Assembly: GCA_938030835.1 (NCBI GenBank)
Contig: CALHID010000351.1
Coordinates: 1-15,959, forward strand
Direction: 5' to 3'
Length of the DNA stretch: 15,959 nucleotides
From: an uncultured Actinomyces sp.
GTDB taxonomy: Bacteria > Actinomycetota > Actinomycetes > Actinomycetales > Actinomycetaceae
The notes beneath the pieces are model-generated. The model made no database searches and was not told the DNA's origin. It was given only the letters and a program-made list of their open reading frames with translations. The position numbers and the translations under genes are program-made. Shown here in pieces: positions 1 to 5,953 of the stretch. Within the stretch, counting starts at the first letter, position 1. The number at the start of each line of letters is the position of its first letter.

Positions 1-52
1 TCGAATTCACTCCACGACATCGAGAACTCACCGTGCAAAATCGACCTTTGAC
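1..52 (-). pseudogene. C-terminal fragment of a second calpain-type toxin copy (runs off the left edge)
   Basis: Bases 1-50 match 695-744, the part of the intact toxin gene just before its end, at 47 of 50 positions. Read on the minus strand the fragment gives SILHGEFSMSWSEF, against PILHGEFSMTWSEF in the intact protein. Similarity stops abruptly near base 51, and no readable toxin sequence lies upstream at 53-190, so the catalytic domain is missing from this copy. The reading frame is open to the window edge, so the missing end should lie outside the window. I read this as a remnant of a toxin-immunity cassette duplication, or as a displaced toxin tail of the kind seen in polymorphic toxin loci. 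Confidence 0.7.
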
Positions 53-60
53 CATCTGCT

Positions 61-138
61 TCATTCGCTGCAATGTGAACGTGGCAAGCCCAAGACAAGG
101 ATGTCCGTGAGGGGATTATGGTCTTCGAACTCAAACAT
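61..138 (-). CDS. possible 25-residue small ORF between the lipoprotein and the toxin remnant
   Basis: A minus-strand ATG at 138 follows a good purine-rich Shine-Dalgarno stretch (GGAAGG, about four bases before the ATG). It opens a 25-codon frame beginning MFEFEDHNPL and ending at 61. The same frame is also open further upstream, antisense to the lipoprotein gene, but that extension has no ribosome binding site and is probably chance. I recognise no family. It may be a real small gene, or the surviving start of a gene truncated when the toxin tail fragment was joined next to it. Confidence 0.2.
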   Translation of the reverse strand: MFEFEDHNPLTDILVLGLPRSHCSE

Positions 139-190
139 CAACCCTTCCTGCAACCCCGTTCTACCTAGAGAAGTGAAAGAAGATAGTTTT

Positions 191-655
191 CTAGTGGTCA
201 TCTTGGGGTGGGAGTGTTCGGCCTGGCGGTAGGCGTTTTTTGGCATTGTCGAGCAGATTGGGGTCGGGGGTGAAGCAGAAAATGATGGTTTCTGGCGAGT
301 TGCCCCAGCGTGAAAGAGTGATGCCGATGAGCTCGAAGGTTCCGGTGCCAGGTATTGTGACAGGCTCTCCTTCAATGAGGTCACCGTTATAACCAGGTAG
401 TGGAGGATCGTATCCCCACCCGCCCTCCAGAGCTGTTTTCATTCTGCCGTTTTCAATCCAGGCTCCTGAAAAGACAAAACTCGGATCGATGCTTCCTCGG
501 ACTGGGTAGAAGACGGTGTTGGAATATACTGCGACTGATTGGCAGGGTTGTGACATGGGTTCCTTCACTTCGTAATGCTGTGTGCATCCGCCAAGTAATA
601 GTGGGATTGTGAGAGTGCTGCTCAGAAGCAGGGCTGTTGGGTGTCTCTTGACCAT
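191..655 (-). CDS. predicted secreted lipoprotein, candidate immunity protein for the upstream toxin
   Basis: The protein has 154 residues. The N-terminus MVKRHPTALLL is basic then hydrophobic, and the stretch PLLLGGC forms a lipobox with the lipidated cysteine at position 24. This predicts export and attachment to the outer face of the membrane. After cleavage about 130 residues remain, with no recognised domain. The start codon shares one base with the toxin stop codon (TAATG), and a GGAG ribosome binding site lies inside the toxin's last codons, so the two genes are translationally coupled. A small lipoprotein coupled directly behind a predicted secreted protease toxin fits an immunity protein that blocks the toxin outside the membrane. 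That role is inferred from layout only. It could instead be a secretion accessory or an unrelated lipoprotein. Confidence 0.75.
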   Translation of the reverse strand: MVKRHPTALLLSSTLTIPLLLGGCTQHYEVKEPMSQPCQSVAVYSNTVFYPVRGSIDPSFVFSGAWIENGRMKTALEGGWGYDPPLPGYNGDLIEGEPVTIPGTGTFELIGITLSRWGNSPETIIFCFTPDPNLLDNAKKRLPPGRTLPPQDDH

Positions 656-2040
656 TACGGTATTTCTCCGATCGTGATGTAAGCAAAGTACTTCTCGAAT
701 TCACTCCACGTCATCGAGAACTCACCGTGCAAAATCGGACTTTGGTGACTTGTGCCAGAGTTTCTGCCGTGTGGATTGACGAGTGTTAGAGATGTTTCAT
801 TCGCGCTTTTAATCATGTACGAATGCCGTGCATAGAGATCAATTCGGCTTGGGTGTCCATCAATTGATACTTCTGCCGGTTGGGAATTCTCATTTCCAAA
901 TATCGGTGCATACACCGTTGCTGTAGTTACGGGTTTTCCTGCTTGGAGTGCCTCTACAACTTCTTGGCGTTCCTGCGCATCGTAGTTTAGGCCTGACCCG
1001 AAAATGCTCTTGATTGACGCCTCTTGATAATTGACTAAATGGCTTCCGCGTCCCGTGACTCGCAGCAGTCCTTGGCCGTTAGTGTTGGAAGTGATGCCTT
1101 CCCCATTGAGAAAGGAACTCTCATTGACGCCCCCGGGTGTGAGCTGGGCATATGCTTTTTCGTAGATGCTGACGATACTGGCGAATCCTCCTGAGTTTGC
1201 TCCATTCACATAAGTCTCGCGTACCAGCACGAGTGAATAGCTGCCTGGTGAGGGGAGTAGTGGATTGTCATAGATGCGCACCATGTATCCATCTACTTGA
1301 CCTGAAGAATTGAAATGTTGAGTTACCCCCTTCGCTAACTGTTCCTGTCCTTTTGGGGTGTTCATAAGTGCAAGAATCGCCGAAATAAAATAGCAGTCAC
1401 CAATCGCTCCCTGTCGCACTTGACGAAGGTTGTAGTTTCCACTCTTCAAAAGGGACAGTTCTGTGTTGATCCGGGAGATATCCGCTTCGTCGAGGCGCTG
1501 TGTACGCGAGGGGTCCTTACTTGTTCCCGCTACTGATCTATTGCGCGAGACAGGCTCGAGCCTCAGTGCCTCACGCAATGCTTGTGACAAAATTTCGGCC
1601 GCCCATTTCAAAGATTCAATGCGGACGTAGTAATCGTGAGCGATCGATTCGGATTCGTGCGAAAAGCTCGCGTAGATGACCGGACGCTCTTCCTTCGAGG
1701 CGGCCTCATAGATTCGATCCATTTCTACCAGTCGAGGGAGCAATCGATTGTGGATGTAGTGTTTGGCGCTTGCGACTTCGCGCGCGTACCCGGCAATATC
1801 GGATGCAGCTGCTTCAAGCCCCTCATACAGGTGCGTGAAACGACATTGTTGTCTATTCGCCGACTCTTCAAAGGCTTCGCGAGAGCGCCCGGCCCATATC
1901 GTTGTTTTCTGTATCGTTGTACGGAACTCATCGCCGATAATTTGCACTGCCTCGGCTTGGTCATGAATTTGAGCTGCAAGGTGATCTATTGCAGAAAGAT
2001 CCCCGGGGACGTCCCCGATGAGTGAAGAGAAAACCCCCAT
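655..2040 (-). CDS. WXG100/T7SS-signal protein with C-terminal calpain-family (C2) cysteine protease domain, putative type VII toxin
   Basis: Residue numbers here count from the upstream ATG at 2049. Residues 1-165 are mostly helical. They begin with a VPGDLSAIDHLAAQI stretch typical of actinobacterial T7SS-signal domains and contain a WAGRSREAF (W-x-G) turn at 52-60. A polar linker (about 166-190) leads to a calpain-like domain: Q213 and C219 in RQGAIGDCYFISAIL, six residues apart as in papain and calpain; a YEKAYAQL block near 296; H409 in ARHSYMI; and N425 in LVNPHG. The catalytic set is therefore complete. No Sec signal is seen, which fits type VII export. I chose the ATG at 2040 because GGAGG lies nine bases before it but directly abuts the ATG at 2049. 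The gene is more A+T rich than its neighbours, suggesting acquisition. Toxin function is inferred; cell-wall or regulatory proteolysis is possible. Confidence 0.8.
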   Translation of the reverse strand: MGVFSSLIGDVPGDLSAIDHLAAQIHDQAEAVQIIGDEFRTTIQKTTIWAGRSREAFEESANRQQCRFTHLYEGLEAAASDIAGYAREVASAKHYIHNRLLPRLVEMDRIYEAASKEERPVIYASFSHESESIAHDYYVRIESLKWAAEILSQALREALRLEPVSRNRSVAGTSKDPSRTQRLDEADISRINTELSLLKSGNYNLRQVRQGAIGDCYFISAILALMNTPKGQEQLAKGVTQHFNSSGQVDGYMVRIYDNPLLPSPGSYSLVLVRETYVNGANSGGFASIVSIYEKAYAQLTPGGVNESSFLNGEGITSNTNGQGLLRVTGRGSHLVNYQEASIKSIFGSGLNYDAQERQEVVEALQAGKPVTTATVYAPIFGNENSQPAEVSIDGHPSRIDLYARHSYMIKSANETSLTLVNPHGRNSGTSHQSPILHGEFSMTWSEFEKYFAYITIGEIP

Positions 2041-2070
2041 AGCAGCCATCCTCCAAGTGGTCTTCGTCGA

Positions 2071-2086
2071 CTAGTTCGTACACTAG
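2071..2086. promoter_or_regulatory. inverted repeat upstream of the toxin gene, possible operator
   Basis: Two 5-base arms (CTAGT and ACTAG) flank a 6-base centre, about 31 bases upstream of the toxin start. This is where a regulator or promoter element would sit in the divergent toxin/HU intergenic region. The arms are short, so chance is quite possible, and I could not define -10 and -35 boxes for the toxin. Confidence 0.2.
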
Positions 2087-2189
2087 CGCTTTATGTTCCG
2101 CTTTGATGGTGTTTTTTAATCAATCGTCATCGAAGTGCGATCAAGCCGTAACTGAAGTGCAAGAAGAGCAATCCTGTGTTGCTCGACAC

Positions 2190-2256
2190 AAAAAATCGCT
2201 AAAAAAGTCCAAAAAATTAAGACACGCCCTTAAAAGTCGCGGAAAAACTGACAAAA
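2190..2256. promoter_or_regulatory. helically phased A-tracts, predicted bent DNA upstream of the HU gene
   Basis: Runs of four to six A occur at 2190-2195, 2201-2206, 2211-2216, 2232-2235, 2243-2247 and 2253-2256. Their centres are about 11, 10, 20, 11.5 and 9.5 bases apart, close to one or two turns of the helix. A-tracts phased this way are known to curve DNA. The array sits in the HU upstream region, so it probably acts as a bent upstream promoter element or as a binding site for a nucleoid protein, possibly HU itself. I found no convincing -35/-10 pair between it and the gene. Confidence 0.5.
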
Positions 2257-2331
2257 GTGCCATTTATTCCTTAATCTGTTCCCTGAAGCCACCGAAGTGG
2301 CATCCATAACCGACAAGAATGAGGTTTTTCA

Positions 2332-2613
2332 ATGTCCGTCAACCGCACTGAACTTGTTGCCAAGATCGCCGAGCGCGCCAACATCTCGAAGGTCCACGCT
2401 GACGCCGCCCTTGCTGCGTTCCAGGATGTCCTGGTCGAGTCCCTGTCCAAGGGTGAGACCGTCAAGGTGACCGGCCTGCTCTCCGTCGAGCGCGTCGAGC
2501 GTGCAGCACGCACCGGCCGTAACCCCCGTACCGGCGAAGAAATCAAGATCCCCGCAGGCTTCGGCGTCAAGCTCTCCGCTGGCTCCACCCTGAAGAAGGC
2601 TGTCGCCAAGTGA
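2332..2613 (+). CDS. hup: HU family DNA-binding protein
   Basis: A 93-residue nucleoid protein of normal bacterial HU length, without the lysine/alanine-rich tail of mycobacterial HupB. The N-terminal dimerisation helices (NRTELVAKIAERANISKVHA) are followed by the DNA-binding beta arm. The signature RAARTGRNPRTGEEI includes the intercalating proline at residue 65, and the C-terminal helix is STLKKAVAK. HU bends and compacts DNA non-specifically as a dimer. GAGG lies about eight bases before the ATG. The gene appears to be a single transcription unit, with an A-tract-rich leader region in front and two hairpins behind. Identification is secure. Confidence 0.97.
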   Translation: MSVNRTELVAKIAERANISKVHADAALAAFQDVLVESLSKGETVKVTGLLSVERVERAARTGRNPRTGEEIKIPAGFGVKLSAGSTLKKAVAK

Positions 2614-2644
2614 ACTCAGCCTTGCGCTGAAAAACACTGAAACT

Positions 2645-2671
2645 TCGATGCGTTTAGTGCATCGATATTTT
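2645..2671 (+). terminator. Rho-independent terminator-like hairpin after the HU gene
   Basis: A perfect 7-bp stem (TCGATGC with GCATCGA) and a 7-base loop lie 31 bases after the HU stop codon. The stem is followed directly by a T-rich stretch (TATTTT). This is the best intrinsic terminator candidate for the HU transcript. Confidence 0.55.
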
Positions 2672-2678
2672 CACTCTC

Positions 2679-2712
2679 GTGTGTGCCCCGGTCCCCCGAC
2701 CGGGGCACACAC
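2679..2712. terminator. strong 15-bp hairpin between the HU gene and nagB
   Basis: GTGTGTGCCCCGGTC at 2679-2693 pairs perfectly with 2698-2712 around a CCCC loop. No T-tract follows on either strand. It may be a second, U-independent terminator backing up the smaller hairpin just before it, or a transcript-stabilising 3' structure. Confidence 0.5.
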
Positions 2713-2884
2713 GCATCTCAACGCCGGGAGCTGAGATAGCTCGCTTGGCAACAGAGCTGGGTGTAAGCTGAAGGCGCACAAACTGTACACACAGGCGTGT
2801 TCCTTGCGTGGCCTCGAAACCCCATACTCTTGCGGCCACAGCTCTGCCCGCGCCTCGCGATCCCAACATCAATGAGGAGTTCCA

Positions 2885-3658
2885 ATGCGGATTGCCATCT
2901 TGCCCACGCCCGAAGATATTGCCGTCGTCGCAGCCGATCGCATTCAAAGTCTTCTGGAGCGCAAGCCTTCTGCAGTACTTGGTCTTGCGACGGGCTCGAC
3001 TCCGCTGCCCCTGTACGATGAGCTGACCAAGCGTTACGAGGCCGGCGAAATTTCTTTCGCGAACACTCAGTCTTTCAACCTTGACGAATACGTTGGCCTG
3101 CCCGAAGACCACCCCGAGGGCTACGCGAACTTCATTCATCGTTTCCTCGTTGATCGCGTTGATTTCCCCAAGGGCGCGGCACACGGCCCGAACGTCTGGA
3201 CCGGTGACAATGACCAGGCCGCGGCTGACTACGACAAGGCAATTCGTGATGCTGGCGGCATTGACCTCCAGATCCTTGGAATCGGTGCAGACGGACACAT
3301 CGGCTTCAATGAGCCCGGTGGATCCTTCGCCTCGCGCACTCACGTCGATGTTCTCACCGAACAGACTCGTCGCGATAACGCTCGTTTCTTCGATGGCGAT
3401 ATTACGAAGGTTCCTACCCACTGCATCACCCAGGGCCTCGGCACCATCATGGAGTCCGGAGAAGCCCTGCTGATTGCAACCGGCGCGGGAAAGGCCGAGG
3501 CCGTCCGTCAGCTGGTCGAGGGTGCGATTTCCGCCCGTTGGCCCGCCACCATTTTACAGATGCACCCCAACGCGGTCGTCCTTCTGGACGAAGACGCAGC
3601 AGTCGGCTTGGAACTCGCGGATTTCTACCGCGAGGTGTGGGCTAAGCATCAAGCGTAA
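2885..3658 (+). CDS. nagB: glucosamine-6-phosphate deaminase
   Basis: This 257-residue enzyme converts glucosamine-6-phosphate to fructose-6-phosphate and ammonia, the last step in feeding amino sugars into glycolysis. Family motifs are clear: LGLATGSTPLPLYDEL near residue 32, SFNLDEYVGL with D67, and LGIGADGHIGFNEPGG with D136, H138 and E143. These correspond to D72, D141, H143 and E148 of the E. coli enzyme with a constant offset of five. AGGAG stands five bases before the ATG. No nagA or transport gene is adjacent, so the gene appears to stand alone, with hairpins on both sides. Identification is firm; allosteric behaviour cannot be read from the sequence. Confidence 0.95.
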   Translation: MRIAILPTPEDIAVVAADRIQSLLERKPSAVLGLATGSTPLPLYDELTKRYEAGEISFANTQSFNLDEYVGLPEDHPEGYANFIHRFLVDRVDFPKGAAHGPNVWTGDNDQAAADYDKAIRDAGGIDLQILGIGADGHIGFNEPGGSFASRTHVDVLTEQTRRDNARFFDGDITKVPTHCITQGLGTIMESGEALLIATGAGKAEAVRQLVEGAISARWPATILQMHPNAVVLLDEDAAVGLELADFYREVWAKHQA

Positions 3659-3668
3659 TTCCCGTGTT

Positions 3669-3704
3669 CGCGGCCGTTTCTGATCAACATCGGAAGCGGC
3701 CGCG
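3669..3704. terminator. 14-pair hairpin between nagB and DUF3039
   Basis: The arms at 3669-3682 and 3691-3704 pair along their full length with two G-T wobbles around an 8-base loop. The structure begins 11 bases after the nagB stop. No T-tract follows, so it may be a non-canonical terminator or an mRNA-protecting 3' end. It ends four bases before the proposed -10 box of the next gene. Confidence 0.5.
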
Positions 3705-3707
3705 TCC

Positions 3708-3713
3708 TACAAT
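3708..3713 (+). promoter_or_regulatory. -10 box of a possibly leaderless DUF3039-helicase operon
   Basis: TACAAT differs from TATAAT at one base and ends seven bases before the ATG at 3721, so transcription would start at or just before the start codon. A GGGG run also lies just before the ATG and could serve as a weak ribosome binding site on a longer nagB read-through transcript. No good -35 box is visible. Confidence 0.45.
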
Positions 3714-3720
3714 AGGGGAC

Positions 3721-4056
3721 ATGTCTTTTCTTGATGAACCCCAGGGACCTTCCGCGCCTCAAGGCCCGCAAACCCAGTCGTCGACAGGCTTGCTTGAGCG
3801 CACCGAGGTTGAACAAGAGAAGAGCCCAGGAGATGGCGATCGCTTCGCGCACTTTGTCCGCCGTGATAAGGCTGACTCCTCAATGATTACCGGCCAGCCG
3901 GTCGTTGCCCTGTGCGGAAAAGTCTGGATCCCCACTCGAGACGCCTCGAAATACCCCGTCTGCCCGACCTGCAAGGAATTGCGTGATTCCATGGGTAAGA
4001 ACGGTAGGAATTGGCCATTTTCTGATGGAAACGGCCAGGGAGGTTCCGCGGAGTGA
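3721..4056 (+). CDS. DUF3039 domain-containing protein
   Basis: A 111-residue protein of a small actinobacterial family. A disordered, Pro/Gln-rich N-terminus (1-35) leads to the conserved core RFAHFVRRDK, then VVALCGKVWIPTRD, then YPVCPTCKEL. Cysteines 65, 81 and 84 suggest a small zinc-binding fold, perhaps with a further histidine. The frame is open upstream to an ATG at 3664, but that start would fall next to the hairpin and adds non-conserved residues, so I prefer 3721. The stop overlaps the helicase GTG by four bases, which implies coupled translation. The molecular role is unknown; the coupling suggests it works with the helicase. Confidence 0.88.
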   Translation: MSFLDEPQGPSAPQGPQTQSSTGLLERTEVEQEKSPGDGDRFAHFVRRDKADSSMITGQPVVALCGKVWIPTRDASKYPVCPTCKELRDSMGKNGRNWPFSDGNGQGGSAE

Positions 4057-5852
4057 GTCCCACTGCGCAGGGGCCATCGCACGCATCTTCTTCCGCAGCC
4101 ACTTCTCTTCCTCCTGCTTTCCCACGCCGAGCCCCCTGGGGAACAGCCGGAAGTCTACGCGCGTGGCAGGCTGCAGCCTTGGAACAATACATGGCCGCTT
4201 CACCGCAAGACTTTCTTGCGGTTGCTACCCCCGGTGCGGGTAAAACGACCTTCGCTCTTCGGATTGCCGTCGAACTCATGGGTGCTGGCATCGTTGAAAA
4301 AGTTACGGTCGTTTGTCCGACCGAGCACCTCAAGAGCCAGTGGGCCGAGGCCGCTGGGCGCGTTGGGATCCACATCGATCCCGCGTTCTCGAACTCTCAA
4401 GGCATGGCGGGTTCGCACTTTGACGGTGTAGCTGTGACTTATGCACAGGTTGCCTCCAATCCGATGGTTCATGCCGCCCGCACGCGCCTTCACCGCACCT
4501 TGGTGATCCTTGACGAGATTCACCACGCAGGTGATGCACTTTCGTGGGGCGATGGTGTTCGTGAAGCCTTTGACGAGGCCACGCGTCGCCTTGCGTTGAC
4601 CGGTACTCCTTTCCGCTCCGACACTTCTGCGATTCCTTTTGTGCGCTACGAAGAAGACGATGAGGGGATCAAGCGCTCTAAAGCCGACTTCACCTACGGG
4701 TACGGCGATGCTCTGCGCGACTTCGTTGTCCGACCGGTCCTCTTCATGTCCTATTCGGGGCAGATGTCGTGGCGAACGAATGCGGGCGATATTTACACCG
4801 CGCGTCTGGGTGAGCCCCTCACCAAAGACCTGATGAAGCAAGCATGGCGAACGGCACTCGACCCGAAGGGGGAGTGGATCAGCGCAGTGTTGCAAGCAGC
4901 TGATCAGCGCTTGGAGGAAGTCCGGCGCCAAGTTCCCGACGCGGGCGGTTTGGTGATTGCGGCCGATCAGGATAAAGCCCGCGCATATGCCCGCCAACTA
5001 CGAGCAATTACGGGGCAACGTCCAACCGTTGTCCTCTCCGATGACGCTGATGCATCTGAGCGCATCGACGAATTCCGTCAATCGACCGATAAATGGATGG
5101 TCGCTGTGCGCATGGTCTCCGAAGGCGTGGACGTTCCGCGCCTGAGTGTCGGGGTGTACGCAACCAACGCCTCGACTTCCCTTTTCTTCGCCCAGGCGGT
5201 TGGGCGTTTCGTGCGTGCCAGGCGCCGAGGCGAAACTGCGACGGTTTTCATTCCTTCCGTTCTCCCCTTGCTGAATTTGGCTGGGGAGATGGAAGTTCAG
5301 CGCGACCACGCGCTGAACCGTCCTCCCTCGAAAGAGGGAGACATGTGGAATCCCGAAGACGCCATGGTTGCTCAGGCGAATAAGAGCGAGAGCGCCTCGA
5401 GTGATCTTCTCAATCAATTCGAGGCCTTGGGTGCGGATGCGCAATTTGATTCCGTGCTTTTTGATGGTGCCGCGTGGGGGACCGAGGCCGATGTCGGCTC
5501 TGTCGAGGAACAAGAATATTTGGGAATTCCGGGCCTTCTAGAACCCGAACAAGTGACCACTTTGCTTCGAGCGCGTCAAGAAGAACAGCTGGCGACTCAG
5601 CGACGTGAAGCGAGTGCGCGGCGGGCACGTGAAGAGAATGCCAACATCCCGGCACACCGACTGCGAGCAGCTAAGCGCAAGGAGCTTTCTCGCTTGGTGT
5701 CCTCATGGTCTAGGCGTTCGGGGCAGCCTCACGCAACTATTCACGCAGAACTGCGACGCAGGGCTGGCGGACCCGAAGTTGCCCAAGCGACGACGGAGCA
5801 GATCGAGGCCCGTATTGCTCTTTTGCGTGAGTGGTTTGTGGGCCGCGGGTAG
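4053..5852 (+). CDS. DEAD/DEAH-box SF2 helicase
   Basis: A 599-residue superfamily 2 helicase. The Q-like region LRAWQAAALEQY precedes Walker A (TPGAGKTT, 59-66), the DEIH box (154-157), TGTP (motif III, 183-186), motif V (SEGVDVPR, about 356-363) and motif VI (QAVGRFVRAR, 381-390). The C-terminal third (about 500-560) is rich in Arg, Glu and Ala and looks coiled-coil. The start is a GTG overlapping the DUF3039 stop, with AGGGAGG about nine bases upstream. The arrangement suggests an ATP-driven nucleic-acid remodelling protein acting with DUF3039. I cannot assign a pathway, and it matches no named helicase that I recognise. Confidence 0.9.
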   Translation: MSPTAQGPSHASSSAATSLPPAFPRRAPWGTAGSLRAWQAAALEQYMAASPQDFLAVATPGAGKTTFALRIAVELMGAGIVEKVTVVCPTEHLKSQWAEAAGRVGIHIDPAFSNSQGMAGSHFDGVAVTYAQVASNPMVHAARTRLHRTLVILDEIHHAGDALSWGDGVREAFDEATRRLALTGTPFRSDTSAIPFVRYEEDDEGIKRSKADFTYGYGDALRDFVVRPVLFMSYSGQMSWRTNAGDIYTARLGEPLTKDLMKQAWRTALDPKGEWISAVLQAADQRLEEVRRQVPDAGGLVIAADQDKARAYARQLRAITGQRPTVVLSDDADASERIDEFRQSTDKWMVAVRMVSEGVDVPRLSVGVYATNASTSLFFAQAVGRFVRARRRGETATVFIPSVLPLLNLAGEMEVQRDHALNRPPSKEGDMWNPEDAMVAQANKSESASSDLLNQFEALGADAQFDSVLFDGAAWGTEADVGSVEEQEYLGIPGLLEPEQVTTLLRARQEEQLATQRREASARRAREENANIPAHRLRAAKRKELSRLVSSWSRRSGQPHATIHAELRRRAGGPEVAQATTEQIEARIALLREWFVGRG

Positions 5853-5893
5853 GCATTTATTCGAGGCTGATTTACTGAGAACGATAGATGGTT

Positions 5894-5931
5894 GTGGGGG
5901 CTGCGGTGAATCTTTTCACCGCAGCCCCCAC
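5894..5931. terminator. bidirectional hairpin between helicase and pncB
   Basis: A perfect 17-bp G+C-rich stem (5894-5910 with 5915-5931) with a TCTT loop lies midway between two convergent genes. No T-tract follows on either strand. Position and strength make a shared terminator the natural reading. Confidence 0.7.
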
Positions 5932-5953
5932 GGCCGTCAATAATGTTGAGTCC

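Noticed and set aside
2166..2184. Inverted repeat GAGCAA/TTGCTC as a terminator
   Set aside because: Short stem, and no T-tract in the right orientation on either strand; no gene ends here.
2103..2309. A 68-codon plus-strand frame in the toxin/HU intergenic region
   Set aside because: It lies in A+T-rich sequence over the phased A-tracts, is Lys/Ser-rich, has no ribosome binding site and resembles no family. More likely regulatory DNA.
2654..3421. 255-codon minus-strand frame over nagB
   Set aside because: A mirror of G+C-rich codons in nagB, which has full catalytic motifs; the opposite frame has no recognisable domain.
3664..3720. Upstream ATG for the DUF3039 protein
   Set aside because: It adds residues encoded by the hairpin region, lacks a ribosome binding site and is not like the family start.
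4200..4997. 265-codon minus-strand frame over the helicase
   Set aside because: Antisense to conserved helicase motifs, without a ribosome binding site or recognisable domain.
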